Of a stretch of 64,000 bases of DNA, positions 10,401 through 21,948 are shown piece by piece. Made by a program: the position numbers and the translations under genes. This DNA is from Favolaschia claudopus (taxonomy: Eukaryota > Basidiomycota > Agaricomycetes > Agaricales > Mycenaceae): contig JAWWNJ010000086.1 of assembly GCA_037176885.1 (NCBI GenBank), positions 558,001 to 622,000 on the forward strand. The letters are read 5' to 3'. The notes below the pieces were generated by a model that did no database searches, was not told the DNA's origin, and saw nothing but the letters and a program-made list of their open reading frames with translations. How positions within the stretch are numbered: the first letter of the stretch is position 1; each line of letters starts with the position of its first letter.

Positions 10401-11060
10401 CCAATCCTCGCGGAAGGACTCGTCTACGTTTTCGGGGGGATAAAACCAATCCCACTTCCGCTAAGTCCCGATCAGCTGAATGCCGTTTGTTCTTGTTCTT
10501 GGGGGGCATCTTCGGCGCGGGCAAATTCTCCTTTGCAGCCGCACTTGAGTTCTGAGCCATCGCTACCTTTGCGACCTTCCCTTCCACCGCTCCAAGCACC
10601 TTGCTCCCAAGTCCCTGTTTCTCCACCCCCTTTGCCTTGAGCTTCGCAGTTGCGATGGAGAGAGCGTGACGGCGAAGGTAAAACTCCGTCACCCGGGGGT
10701 CGCATTGACAGTACAAAATCCTAAGAGATAGGGTTAGCATGTACCTGATACCTCAGGCTGGCAAACACAACAGCTGAAAAACTTGTTCAATGCGACACTG
10801 GAGAGGGAGATAGTCTATGGGTGCTAAATGATAGTCTTCATCGAAGTCGACCGAGTCTGAGAAGAGAAGAAGGCAGGGTGAAAGGCTAAAGCCAATCGTG
10901 GCAGATTAGATTGCGGGGAGACGATCAGAAAAGATAAGGAAGAGATAAGAAAGAGTTTGTCACGTGGGGGCTCCCAAATAGAATTATCCAAAAGGAGGGA
11001 GCCAAGCTCCCCCTTTTGTCTGGGGATCCCAAAATCCGGATGGCTGTGCAGAGTTCGAGT
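10401..11060. other. Unassigned spacer
   Basis: A lysine-rich minus-strand frame (10258-10740) overlaps the endonuclease remnant and is not credible alone. GGGAGCCAAGCTCCC at about 10998 is a small palindrome. Confidence 0.4.
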
Positions 11061-11061
11061 G

Positions 11062-11108
11062 ATCTCCCACGGGTACACCATCAAAAATGATGGTGTACCC
11101 TGGGAGAT
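11062..11108. repeat. Near-perfect 47-base palindrome
   Basis: ATCTCCCACGGGTACACCAT pairs with its reverse complement across a four-base loop, with a single unpaired base in each arm. It could be the core of a small foldback element; no flanking duplication was identified. Confidence 0.75.
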
Positions 11109-11211
11109 AGTTTCGGCTGTTTGCGGCCTGCCTAACTTGAAGCTCAGTGAGGCCCGGGCACTGTTCGTCGTTTGAATAACCAAAAAGAAACCTGCATTTA
11201 CCATCTTCCTT

Positions 11212-11275
11212 CACTCGGAATTGCGCAAGCTACCCCTCTCTGTAAGCCAGGGACTGGCATTACAAAACATGGTTT
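11212..11275. repeat. Dispersed repeat end, second copy at 15638
   Basis: GGAATTGCGCAAGCT...CTGTAAGCC...GGCATTACAA aligns with 15638-15698. See the Helitron-end entry at 15638. Confidence 0.6.
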
Positions 11276-11924
11276 TTATTATAAAAAGTGAACTGAACAG
11301 TTCGAACTAAGAATTGAGCAGCCCTATCGTGCGATTGACAGCAGCCATCGCTTGCTCAGCACAGCCGCATCAACATTGGTTTGCATGTTGTCTGCCAGTG
11401 GCTGTGTAACGTAACATGCAGATAACACGAACTCTTAATAATGTTAAGTTGAATAGTGATGGTTGGCATCGAGCATTGCTTGAATGCTATCGATTGTTTG
11501 CCTTTGTTGACTTTTCCATTGCACCTTCAAACCCTGAAAAACATCCATACTGCTCCCATGGATGATTGTGGTGCAGTTTTACGCACACACTCTTCCTAAC
11601 TTAGTTGGGCTCATCAGCCGCTTTTTGTCGGGTTAGTCGTGGTTATCTTGAGGATGTTCTCGACTGGCGTCTTCTTCTCTTGGGTGCCGTCTCGTGCATC
11701 CCATCGTTCCGTTCCACAACCTGGAGCACAGCCGGTTACATTTCCCGGCTGTCTTCTCCTCACCTGAGGAATACTATGGCTGCCTCCTGATAGAATATTT
11801 ACAAGTGTGAACGAGTACAGTCACAAGACTTTAAAAGTGAAATAGCGAGGCCAGTAGAAATAAATCAGAGGGCGGTCCGGGGTATCCGTGTCTGCTATCA
11901 TTTGTCATGATAGTTAAGCCAGTG

Positions 11925-12330
11925 CTAATTAGCCGGTAGCGAGAAACTGAAAGTGTTCCACGAAGGCGGCTTACTTCGCCAGGCATTGAACTGCCATTTG
12001 ACATCTGTGCGTCCCAGGGCCATGTCCGCGAGTGCGGAAAATGCGGCGGGGGTGAGATCGATGTCGCCAACCTTGCAAACTTCACAGCGGTCGACAATCC
12101 TGACTTGGATGCTCTTGCTGCCGTGTGTGACTGTTGCGGTGAGCGGGATGTGGCACTGTGCGTCTCTGTTTCCCACACAGTTGATACGCCCGTCCCCACC
12201 GATCATAGCATACCCAAGTATGGAAGACTTGAGGACTGACACCATCTGCCCGGCCTCATTGAGAGCCTGACGACCAGGTACAAAAGGCCCGCAAACCGGA
12301 TTTCTAAGTACGGGCATCATAAGCGGAAAC
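11925..12330 (-). pseudogene. Double-psi beta-barrel (expansin/RlpA-like) gene remnant
   Basis: The minus-strand frame contains VTHGSKSIQVRIVDRCEVC, KVGDIDLTPAAFSALAD and LGRTDVKWQF. This is the diagnostic second half of fungal barwin/RlpA-like double-psi beta-barrel proteins: DRC with paired cysteines, DIDLxPAAF, GR...VxWxF. Such proteins are normally secreted and act on cell-wall polysaccharides. The upstream part (NPVCGPF) is partly recognisable, but no signal peptide or convincing start is found, and an AT microsatellite lies just upstream at 12390. I call it a 5'-truncated remnant; an unrecognised upstream exon is the alternative. Confidence 0.65.
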
Positions 12331-12389
12331 CCAAACAGGGGATTCCTATTCGCACCTATTCTGCCCGGAGCTTGCACCTGGCCAGCTAA

Positions 12390-12415
12390 AATATATATAT
12401 ATATATATATATATA
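12390..12415. repeat. AT microsatellite
   Basis: About 13 uninterrupted AT units. Confidence 0.95.
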
Positions 12416-12901
12416 AGGGACGCAAGAGCGTGGTGAGCAAAAATACGCGCTTAACAATGAAACATGTCCTGGGAGATGGCCGCCGTGAAAGAGTAGTTAT
12501 CGTGAACATCTCCACAGGCACCGATGCCTTGATCACTGTTGACCCTCCCTTGCTGTAGAGGTATTGCGGACTCGAGAGCCGAGTCATCTGCCCAAAAGTA
12601 AGCTTAGACAAAAATCATATTTCTCACGCATCTCTCTCTCTCTCAGTGACTAGCGCCAATCCCTGTTGAAAGTGACTTCGTCAGCCAACAAGTATAAATC
12701 GCGAATAAGCACAATATGATACAGATAATTTGTCGAACGGTGTGGTTCAAACACTCACTAGTAAGTCATTTCACCATTGTGAACTTCTGTAAAGAAGTGA
12801 TTTTCAGAGTTTTCGATAGCCTTGGAAAGCTCCTCAAGGTACGGGTCTTCCGCACTGGCAACTGTAGAGCGGGGCCTTCACTGCGGGAAGGAAAAGAATT
12901 C

Positions 12902-13112
12902 AATCTGAGTGCCCCAAAAGCGCTCAGGTTGAGTGCCTAGGAGCACTCAACTTGAGTGCTTTGAAGCACTTCGGTGAAGTGCCTAAGTGGCAGAATTTTA
13001 CAGTCAGCTTGAGTGCTTTGACGCACTCAGCTTGAGTTCCTCGAAGTTGAGTGCTTTCCCGGCACTACATTTGAGTGCGCTACGGGACTCAACTTGAGTG
13101 CCTGAAGCACTA
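12902..13112. repeat. Cluster of GAGTGC/GCACTC words
   Basis: Some ten copies of GAGTGC or its complement occur at irregular spacing, often as short inverted pairs such as TTGAGTGCTTTGAAGCACTT. This is not a regular tandem repeat. Confidence 0.8.
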
Positions 13113-14372
13113 TTGTACCGCTCGACGAAAATTCACAATAAAAATATTTAATATTATTAGTATGCACTACAACGTCGACCATATATACAGGAGACTTCGA
13201 GCGGCCCCCTGGTCGAAGTCAGTGAATACTCAAGGTCGCAATAACAAATATACATACCTCGAGAACAACTCAACCCAATGGTTTGGCCAACTGAGGAGTT
13301 CCTGGGTACGCATGAGTGGATAACGAATAAAGAAACATCAATCGAAGACGCACCAGTGACGCGGGTTCCTCGGGGCCGTAGAAAATACCTGGGTGGAGAA
13401 AATCAGCAACAGGCTAAAACAACGAAGAGCATACATACAGTCAAATCTTGGATCGACAAAGTTACCTGAAATACCTGGTAAAATGCAGTCAGAGTCTGTG
13501 AAACTGAAACCGAGCAGTAACTCATCTTTCGGGAAGAAAAACAAACTGCACTCGAATGAATGGTCAGCATACAGAAGATAACGACGCCGACGTAGCACTT
13601 ACATCAACTTTGTAATGCGGCGACGAATCTTAATTTGAGGGAAATCTACAAAGGTTGGGATTAGAAAATTGAGGAGCCACGAGAAAAAAGAAAAAGAAAA
13701 CGAAGGGAGGGAGTAGGGGAGAACGGCCAGAATTCAGTCCAAAGGACGGGGAATACTCACCTACCCGAGTAAGAGGCGCAAAAAAGTTGATGGACGGGGA
13801 AGCGGACCACTATCGGGAAGATGGAATCAGTGTTGGTTCACGAAACGCAGAGAAAAGGCGAATAGACATGGATAAATGGACTCACATAGGCACCAGCGCA
13901 GCCGTTAAGCCTTGGTACGCTGCAAATCAGAAGCTCCTGCGTTCAAATAAGTGTTACGTAATCACCTTCTTTCCACCTCCGACTTTTCTACTTGACGATC
14001 TGTGGCAGAGGGAGGCAATTCGGCGGCGGGGGAAGTAGGGTTGGATGGTGAAGGTAGTATCCCGATGGTTCCGGTGGGTGCAGGGGTAACGGATGGAGCT
14101 TGAGAAGGTGGAATGTGCTGGTGGGGTCGTGGGAGACGTGGGAGACGAAGGGTCCGAAATATTGCATTGGCGAGGAGAAGAAGGAGGTCGATGCCGTGGC
14201 GGAATATAAGTTGTCGAGGGGGAGTTATGGATGGATGGATGGCGAACCGATCTTGAGCATTGAGGACTGGGAGGTCGACGGCGGGCCCGCCGGCATGGCG
14301 ATGGCGAGGTGGCGGAGGTTGCTGTCGACAGCAGTGATATTGGCTGAACGAAGAGACGAAGGGGATCACTAA
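13113..14372. other. Unassigned spacer
   Basis: Purine-rich on the plus strand from about 13640. Proline-rich minus-strand frames at 13954-14445 follow from that base bias and run into the next MITE, so I do not call a gene. Confidence 0.45.
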
Positions 14373-14379
14373 GGGAGTA

Positions 14380-14893
14380 TGGTTGCGGCCAAAACTTCAT
14401 GACAAGCCGCAGAACTAGGGGGTGGTTTATAGGCAAAATTTTCATTTCAGAGAAATCGGAGGTACTCCTAAGTTAGGGTTAGAAAGCGCGAAATTTTTGG
14501 CGCGAAATACAAAAATTGTGTGTACTAAAGTCGAGCTTTCTGGCTCCCAAATCCGACTTTTGGGGCCGATGTTCGGGGAGAAACATCCCCAGCGAGTCCC
14601 GATCTTAAGATTCTTTTCAAGCAGTTTGGGCATGCTGACAACGAGGACGAATGCGGGTGCGCTTGATGGCGGGACACCGCCACCACCGGACCGCTTGATC
14701 CGCAATCAAAAACGCGAAATTGGGGGAGAAAATGACAAACTTCAAGTTCTTCAAGTTTTGCTCCAGTAAGATCATAGATTACCTCCTTAGGAAGCTATTT
14801 ACAAGGTTACACACTGGCTGAATAAAATCTGAGGTCACAGTATCACTTGCCAAATCGGGACTGAATGTTGTCACGAAGTTTGGTCCGCAACCA
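14380..14893. mobile_element. 514-bp mariner-type MITE, TA target
   Basis: Ends TGGTTGCGG(A/C)CAAAAC pair as inverted repeats and are flanked by TA at 14378-14379 and 14894-14895. The right half, in reverse, aligns with the element starting at 63826. TA duplication points to the Tc1/mariner superfamily. Non-coding. Confidence 0.8.
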
Positions 14894-14928
14894 TATGATT
14901 GTTTTGAAGATGGGAAATAATTCACTTA

Positions 14929-15098
14929 CTGTACCAATCTGTATAACTGAAACGCGATTTGGACCGTTACAGGCTGAAACGACTGAAACGGCTTACAAAT
15001 AACCCTTTTATGGAAGGTGAGTTGCCATATATGGGTGTTTTGTCAGCAGAAACGGGTCTCCGTTACGCGTTACGTTTCAGTCACACAGATTGGTACAG
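14929..15098. mobile_element. 170-bp MITE, TA target
   Basis: Ends CTGTACCAATCTGT and reverse complement, flanked by TA on both sides. The inner arms carry CTGAAACG words. Confidence 0.8.
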
Positions 15099-15637
15099 TA
15101 CATGGGCGGCGACGGGTCGGGCTTCGGGTGTGGGGGCAACGCCTGATATCCTGTACCGGTCAATCGAGACTCGGGATACAAACGTAACTTACCTGCGAAG
15201 GTGGGCCGCGAATGAATGAGGGCGATGAAGAACGTGCTCGGCAGGTGCATACGTGATGTTAAACAGAGCCTTAGAGACAAGTGGCCTACTGTACAGCGGC
15301 GCAATCCGGGGAAAGTGCAATAAAGAAACACTCTCAGCCAAGGGCTCGCATCAATAGGAAATTACTCCCGACTTTCGAAGAAACCACAAAGGCAGGAATA
15401 CCATCAACTTCAGTTCACACGGTTTCGAGTCCATCAATTCCATCCCCCCCCCAAAAAAAATCAGAACCATTAGCCTGGGCAGCAGTCAAAATTGCACAAA
15501 TTCCTGAATTCAGCTCTATGGTAGCAGGTTTTACCGCGACTGCGTCACTAAGACAAGAAGTATGGCTTGAGTTGTGTATGTAAGGCTGATTTAACGAAAC
15601 TTTGCCTCTCACAAGATCTTTTCTGTTCAGGCTGGAC
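15099..15637. other. Unassigned spacer
   Basis: No gene recognised; a C8 followed by A8 tract lies near 15445. Confidence 0.45.
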
Positions 15638-15810
15638 GGAATTAGCGCAAGCTCCCCCTTTTCTGTAAGCCGGGCACCGGCATTACAATACATAGTTTCG
15701 CCGGAAATAGCCTCAGATTGCCGAGGGTTTTACTGGCCGGGGCCATCGGCTTTAATCGGTCTGGCGACCGATTTGCCATCACCCTGGGAATGGCGAGGTA
15801 CAGGGTGACT
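15638..15810 (-). repeat. Dispersed repeat, possible Helitron 3' end
   Basis: Part (15638-15698) recurs at 11212-11275 and part (15702-15800) at 56889-56985. On the minus strand it contains the hairpin AATCGGTC...GACCGATT, then GCCGG..CCGGC, and ends GGGAGCTTGCGCTAA before TT. Helitrons end in CTRR after a hairpin and insert between A and T. It lies directly downstream of the helicase remnant at 15950-16647. The assignment is inference. Confidence 0.45.
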
Positions 15811-15949
15811 GTAAAATGATGTTAGACGGAATTGCCTTATATGGTAATGAGCTGAAATGCTCAAAAAATCTCAAATGCTGCATATGTCATGCCTAGCACC
15901 TGGCCTGGGTCAATCGACCATTGATCCACCTCAAAAACCTCAAAATACC

Positions 15950-16647
15950 CATGTTGCATTATTCTTCGCCACCACTGTAATATTCAAACTCCGGCCCAGG
16001 CCTTTCGAGAAGTACCAGCCTGACCGGCGCTCCCGACAGATATGTACCAAAGAGAGCCCAGCTCCAGGTCAATGACTACTTGTCTCAAAGTCAGTCCTTG
16101 ACTTTTGTGAATGGTAATCGCGCCCAAGCCGTTGTCAATGGAAGTTGTGTCCTTGATAAGGACCTATGATACTTGCCTTGTCGATCCTGCCATCGAGCAA
16201 CTACAGGGACAATGTGAACCCAGCTAGGGTCGATTCCTTCCCACTGTGGTAGAGGAGGACCTGTGACCTGCGAAGAAACAAACAAAAAATCAGTTTCATT
16301 TGAATTATTCGGCTGTTGTGCCTGAACGAACATCCACCGTCAGGAAAACGAAAGTTTAACTGGAACCTGACATGAACAAAATTTTTCTGACTACTCCCCG
16401 AGAGCCATCATCCTACTCTTTCCCCATAGCTTTCGTAATTTACTGAGGTATTAATTCTTACTGAGATTCCTGGCCATACAAATCTCAAACCGCGCGACAA
16501 ACCGGAGGTAGGCGGAGGTACATCTTTAAATACTACACACATCGTCAATTTCGGCGGCCAAGAATACTCCTTTCCTCCGCAGTTTTCTCGTCGACCAAAC
16601 TTGAAAGTTGGAGCCTTGATTGCTGGACGGGTCTTGAAGCTCGCCAT
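15950..16647 (-). pseudogene. Helitron helicase C-terminal remnant
   Basis: Two minus-strand pieces separated by an intron-like stretch (16459-16268, GTAAGA to CGCAG): one ending WPGIS, the next TGPPLPQWEGIDPSWVHIVP, VVARW, SRTQLPLTTAWA. After a one-base shift it continues ITIHKSQGLTL. The order (V/T)GPP, VPIVP, SRTQLPLTxAWAITIHKSQGLTL is the end of the PIF1-type helicase of fungal Helitrons, including motif VI surroundings. The Walker motifs and the replicase are absent, and the last residues (LSRVR region) are decayed. Confidence 0.65.
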
Positions 16648-17428
16648 TCATTCTGTTTTCTGGGACGCATTACGTCGGGGGTTTTTTAGCCAAATGTCAT
16701 TTGTTTGTTTCAATCTCAGCGGGCTCGAAGAAAGTCTGCGTCGTAAGCGCTAGATCTTGGCATGGGGTCGGAGCGAAGCGGAGGCGAGGCTTGTTTACAT
16801 TTCTTCTTCTTTTTTTTTTTTGCGTCTAACAGCGAGTTGAGTTTACACATATAGAAAGTTGTGAGTGCCGATTGAGTACCGATGAATGGGGTTGCTTCCC
16901 CATCAGAGGCGTGTTTGGCATTGAGCGGAAAGGGCAACAAGGACACACAGTTGGCAAACGACGGTTGTTCTATGGTGCCATCCACTTGGCCACCACCAAT
17001 TTGTGACAACCGCTACTGCTCAGTCACATATAATCAGATTTTTTATTACTCTTGCGAAAACGCTCAGCTTGACGAGAGGAAACTTTTGGCAAGAGGGTTT
17101 AATTATCGAGGCAGAAATGGGCGAGGTATAAAAGTTTGAACCCCCCAAATTGGGACTGTCTGCTAAATATGCCCCCAAGCCCTCGCTATCGGCCGGCACT
17201 TGATTTCTTTTGTCTCTTACAGGCATATACCATATCTCTGGAGCCCACAATACACTGGGAAACAGTCTTATAGACCATGTTGATCCAGGATTCTAGATGG
17301 CCGGACCACTCACTGTGAACACGTTGTGAACACGTAGAAATTGCTTGAGATCTAGGGTTGACAGAAGCCAAGGCCAATGGGCTGAGCCAATCTTGTATTC
17401 CAGAGCCCATTCATCGTGGTTTCAGAGG
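16648..17428. other. Unassigned spacer
   Basis: No gene recognised; a T11 tract lies near 16810. Confidence 0.45.
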
Positions 17429-17430
17429 TA

Positions 17431-18114
17431 CAGTGGTGGCAAATAGAAATTGCCGTGGCTTTTTGGTAAAAATCTCGCTGTATACTTCACCGAATGACCT
17501 CAAATAAGATGTAGAGATGGGTATGTGATACTTCTGTACCTCTTAAAACACTCAGCAATATATCATGCACTGAGAATGCATCAATAATGGATGGTTTCCG
17601 ATTTTTGCCATATCCGGAAAAACACAATGTACCCTCAGCAAAAAAGTGTCATAATAAGATAAAAGTACTTGAAAAACAATGCTAGTTCTCACTTTGATTG
17701 ACTGGAATTGATCGTCATTTGAGCTCACAACGGCCGCTCGAAGTTGGTCATTTTGGCTATCTTTTCTGCATTTTCAGCTATTTTGTGTGAAAATAGCCAA
17801 CTCTGAGCGGTTGTTGTGAGCTCAAATGAGGGTCAATTCCATTCAACCAAAGTGGAAACTAGGACTCTTTTTTAAGTACTTTCATCCTATTATGACACTT
17901 TTTTGCTGAGGATACATTGAGTCTTTCCAGATATGGCAATAATCAGAAACTGTCCTGTTATTGATGCATTGTCAGGGCATAATATATAGCTGAGTGTTCT
18001 AAGCAGTACGGAGGTATCATATATTTATCTCTACATTTTATTTCAGGTCATTCGGTGAAGTATACAGCAAGATTTTGGCCAAAAAGCCACGGCAATTTCT
18101 ATTTGCCACCACTG
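17431..18114. mobile_element. 684-bp foldback element, arms over 300 bp, TA target
   Basis: CAGTGGTGGCAAATAGAAAT opens the element and its complement closes it, flanked by TA at 17429-17430 and 18115-18116. Pairing continues inward almost to the middle (TGAGCTCACAAC near 17723 pairs with GTTGTGAGCTCA near 17813), so nearly the whole element is one imperfect hairpin. Non-coding. Confidence 0.9.
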
Positions 18115-18116
18115 TA

Positions 18117-18476
18117 TATACAAAAAAAAAATCGGCCTTCGGCCGGTTTGGGACTTGTTCACTTTTGGTGGTAGGGCACCATAGGTTCGGAACAAGCCCG
18201 CGTAGGTCCGGCCCGCCGCGCCGGGGACCTTCTTGAAGGGGCTTTAAACAAGCGGGTTGCCAATCTCCTTCTTCCTACTTCACCTTTGACCAGATTTCTT
18301 AGGTGTAAGTTGGGGATGATATTTGGGCAGTATCTACGCAAGTTATTTCAATTCTATGTGGTTTTTGGGTCCCAGCGGGTGTATTGATCGCTGTGAAGCG
18401 CATTTTCGAAGAATCTCTTCCATAGGTCTAGAATGTCTTGAAAAATAAGAATTATTGTGGCACGGGAGGTCATATA
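18117..18476. other. Unassigned spacer
   Basis: A GC hairpin, CGGCCTTCGGCCG, is at about 18132. No gene recognised. Confidence 0.4.
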
Positions 18477-18478
18477 TA

Positions 18479-18880
18479 CAGTATTTTGACGCTCCTTTAC
18501 ACACCAAAAATGATTTTGAGATTTGAGTTTCATGTTTTGTTCTTATGCCACATCTGAGTACACAGACCTTTTCCAAGTACCCCACTGAGTGTCCAACAAT
18601 ATTTTCGAGGATTTAGATGAAGAGAGGGTGTCTACGTTCACAGATTTGTAGTGTGTAAACGACCGATTGATGAAAGTTGCCAAAATTGATGGCACTGATG
18701 TCTCACTTTTCGCCAGCTCCCGACCATCTATGGCCAAAACTCGTGCTCAGACATCTAAATGGGGCCTAAATAACTCATATTGAGTATACAGTTACATGAT
18801 TTGCCCAATTTTCCCCGAATGCGGCCAATAATCAAAGTGTGTAAAGGAATGTCGCTGTGTAAAGCAGCGTCAAAATACTG
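18479..18880. mobile_element. 402-bp MITE, TA target
   Basis: Ends CAGTATTTTGACGCT and reverse complement, flanked by TA at 18477-18478 and 18881-18882; GTGTGTAAAGGA-like words pair just inside. Non-coding. Confidence 0.85.
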
Positions 18881-19149
18881 TACCCATTGGACACTGTTAT
18901 ATATTCTGGAATTTTTCTATGGACAGGAGGGGGATAGGTGAGCCGCGCAAGGTCGGGAGAATGAGATGTCACACTATGTCACACTTTCTGTCTCCAGCTC
19001 GGTGCCCTATACTCGCGTCTATAGCGGGGTTTCCTCGCGTTTTGAGCATAATTATGGGACTTTGAGGATACTAGATGCCTGCTTGGCTAGAATCAACCGG
19101 TTTGACGCGTGAAGAAATACTCTGAGGGGCAGGCTCTCCATCTTTGGGA

Positions 19150-19350
19150 CACTTTCTCTGTGCCTGTTAGAGAGATGTCCGAGGCGGGTCTAGCTTTCTC
19201 AGTTCATGGTGATCTCAATGGTAGATCTGGCCCATTGTGCCCACAATGCGTGGAGCACCCGCCCCGTATCGCCACAAAATGGTCGTAAACAGCCAAGGTC
19301 GGAAATTGTTAGCGCTCTGCGAGGAGAACACCTTGCAGGTGGTCAATGGT
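19150..19350 (+). pseudogene. Second EEP endonuclease (LINE-type) remnant
   Basis: Translating all forward frames gives VHGDLNGRSG, then after a shift NSQGRKLLALCEENTLQVVNGDS. These match the GDFN and NxRGxxLLxLC...VVNG motifs of EEP endonucleases. Stops and shifts are frequent. Confidence 0.5.
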
Positions 19351-20068
19351 GATTCACAAGTTGAATAGCACAAAAGGGTGGAGCCGTTCGCGAGACATCG
19401 AGCCGTCAAGTTGTCAGATTTTGGCTGTTTTTGCCATTTTTGGCAGTCTTACAGTTGCGGCAAAATCAAATGTCCCTACCATAAAGGAAATTTGAATCAA
19501 TCTCGACATTTTACCCAATGACACATGCTTCGAAGGAGATTTCTGGTGATAGAAAGATTGAGGAGACATCTAGGACCTACCCTGAACTTTGAGACTTTTA
19601 ATTTGACCCAGTAACGAGTGAGTTCTGGCTCCAGTCATCTGAATACAATCTGAGACGAAAAGGCCGAATAAGATTGGTCCAAGCGATGTAGTACGATATT
19701 TCCTGCCACACTATCGTCCTAGAGTACATTCTTTGTTTCCCCGACACCCTCCAACAATTGTTCTTACCATAAAAGGAAATTCCAATCAAACAAGACCTTT
19801 TTGGTCCTTTTTCTTTATTGACATAAACGAAGGCCGATCACCGCCGAGATGACAGGGTGATTCGTAATTTAAATGACTCAAATCTGACAACTCACTGCTC
19901 AGTGAATGGGATACGCGAGTGACACGCGTGCAACTGTACTCAAGATGTACTTGCTTACCTTCGCCGGCCTTCCACAAGTGTATTTAGCCATGTCCCTGGA
20001 TCTTCACACCCCCATCCTTCTCACTATGCCGCGGCAAGTGTTGTGCTTTAAAAGAGACTCTCATCTAA
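19351..20068. other. Unassigned spacer
   Basis: AT-rich. No supported gene. Confidence 0.4.
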
Positions 20069-20073
20069 TTCTA

Positions 20074-20129
20074 TTCCTTAGCTTTATAGCAATGGATAGT
20101 AACTGGGTCCGCCTCAAACTAAATGAAGT
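20074..20129 (+). repeat. 56-bp repeat, inverted copy at 31549-31605
   Basis: Nearly identical to the reverse complement of 31549-31605. In one frame both read LSFIAMDSNWVRLKLNEV, so this is probably a coding fragment of an unrecognised mobile element. Confidence 0.7.
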
Positions 20130-20342
20130 ACACTGCCCAAAAGAATAAGAAAGAATCTGCCCTCGACCTCAACCACACATGCATCCCGCTCCCTTGAACG
20201 ATACGCAACATCTGCCGAGCAATTGAAGAACGTGTCTGTTCGCAATGACAGTTGCCTGCTTACCCTACGATGGAAGTTGGGCGCACTCAGTGATAACGAC
20301 CTGAACAATTCGACGTAATTCTGCCTCTTCTTCAACCGCAAG

Positions 20343-20565
20343 GATGTCGTAAGGTAGACCCCATCCACCCTCGACAAACGTCACGTGGTGCAACGTAACA
20401 CCTTCCATATTCGGAATGGATGGACAAAACACCTAGCTCTGCGACAACGAGGAAGATTGGTGTAAATCCCCTCGACCATATTTTAGATAGAGGTGCTATT
20501 AGTATGTGGACCAAAATTCAGTGCTCTAGGATGTCTCTGGGGGAGGTTATTCCCAAATCTGTGCC
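20343..20565 (+). repeat. Outer arm, inverted repeat pair
   Basis: Matches the reverse complement of 23366-23592; the outer 80 bases are nearly identical (word CACGTGGTGCAACGTAACAC). Confidence 0.75.
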
Positions 20566-20647
20566 AAACAAGCCATATTTGGCGAGAACGCGTCGTTTCA
20601 GCTCTGGATAGTACCATATTGAAAGCTCCAGGCAATGTACAGACATT

Positions 20648-20849
20648 AGGGAGTTTGTGCGAGCGACCCAGGTCGCTTTTCAACCGCTCAGATCTCCGCA
20701 ACAACAGATACCAGGTATGAGCTCCAAGCGACCTAGGAGAGTATCGCCCTGGGGCATTCCTAGGTCGCTGGGACCTCACACCTGAGGCTGCTCGTTGTGG
20801 AGATCTGAGCGGTCGCAAAGCGACCCGGGTCGCTTTGCACAAACTCGCT
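20648..20849. mobile_element. 202-bp MITE, copy 1, ATT target duplication
   Basis: Ends AGGGAGTTTGTGC and the reverse complement of AGCGAGTTTGTGC. ATT flanks it at 20645-20647 and 20850-20852. The sequence appears identical, base for base, to 33986-34187. It interrupts the left arm of the inverted repeat pair. Confidence 0.9.
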
Positions 20850-21387
20850 ATTATATGAGTGTTGGGCTTCGATCATGGCCGTCCATACAACCGGGAAGCC
20901 CGTTAGTTGGCCAAATTATGTCACCTGGCTCAGCTGCTCTGATCTTGGACAGCTAATATAAACATGGATCCGCCGAGGCGAGAACTGCTCGCGAAGCTTC
21001 GGATACGTGATCCGAAAGTGTGTCAGCATGACTTGGTCAAGCAGGCAATTCCAAACTCAATCATTCCGGCGTCATTTGCTTAGAATTTGGTATCAGCAGA
21101 TGCCCTTCAACTGGGAGAGTTTGTGGGTCAATTTTCCTTCGCCTCAGGCCAGAAATGAATGAGTTTGAGTGGGTTTTCTAATCTTTGAACACCTGTCAGC
21201 CACCATCCGTACGCGTTGTCCTTGTTTGCAGCCTAGCTCAGCCCCCAGCCGGTCACGTGAAGGGTAGATTTGCTCGCTTCGCTCGCAAACAATAGATTGG
21301 GCCTGAAAGCCCTCAAATCGACTCAAGGACATACCCTAATGCATATTCTACACCCCAATGGTCTTCCAAATACTAGGCAGATGAAAT

Positions 21388-21508
21388 GGGTGGTGAACGT
21401 CCACTAAACGCTATTGACCCAACACTGTCGCGGGCACGTGACCTGGTGATCTCCGTGATGGTCGTCTTCCGGGCGATCCGAGACGGACTTGGAGATATTG
21501 TCGCGCAA
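21388..21508 (+). repeat. Inner arm, inverted repeat pair
   Basis: Nearly identical to the reverse complement of 23249-23365. In one frame both copies read IDPTLSRARDLVISVMVVFR, so it may be a fragment of an unrecognised coding sequence. Confidence 0.75.
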
Positions 21509-21948
21509 CTTGAGCATCAGCGAAAGTGCAAATCCAGCTTTTCATAACTGTTTCAAGAACGAGAAGCGTAGAAAAGAGGGCAAAGCTGAAGGGGCTTGTA
21601 TAGCTTCGTAAAAATCGTTGAAAAATCAAGTCCGTTTCATTTTTTGAAGCCAAATAAATCAGTACTTAAAACAAGACATAAGAGGAAAGCCTGAAAGCGG
21701 GTAGAAGCTCATTCAAATCATTCGTTCTCGTCGAAACTCAGGCCAAAGCATTGAACAAGCATTGAAACCGTATATTGCATGTTGTAAGATAGACGTCACC
21801 CGGATCCGGCACGTGGTTATGTAAGCCGAAACATCATGTCAACAAAGTCCTTATAACTCTGGGCACAACAACATATTGATAATTCTAAGACCACCAAACT
21901 GTAGCTAGGAGGTCTATCTACGATTTGATGGAACGGATTCAGCCAATA

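Noticed and set aside
10258..10740. 160-codon minus-strand frame, lysine-rich
   Set aside because: It overlaps the plus-strand endonuclease remnant and mirrors its base bias; no motif or splice support.
13954..14445. Proline-rich 163- and 135-codon minus-strand frames
   Set aside because: They reflect purine-rich plus-strand DNA and run across the boundary of a defined MITE.
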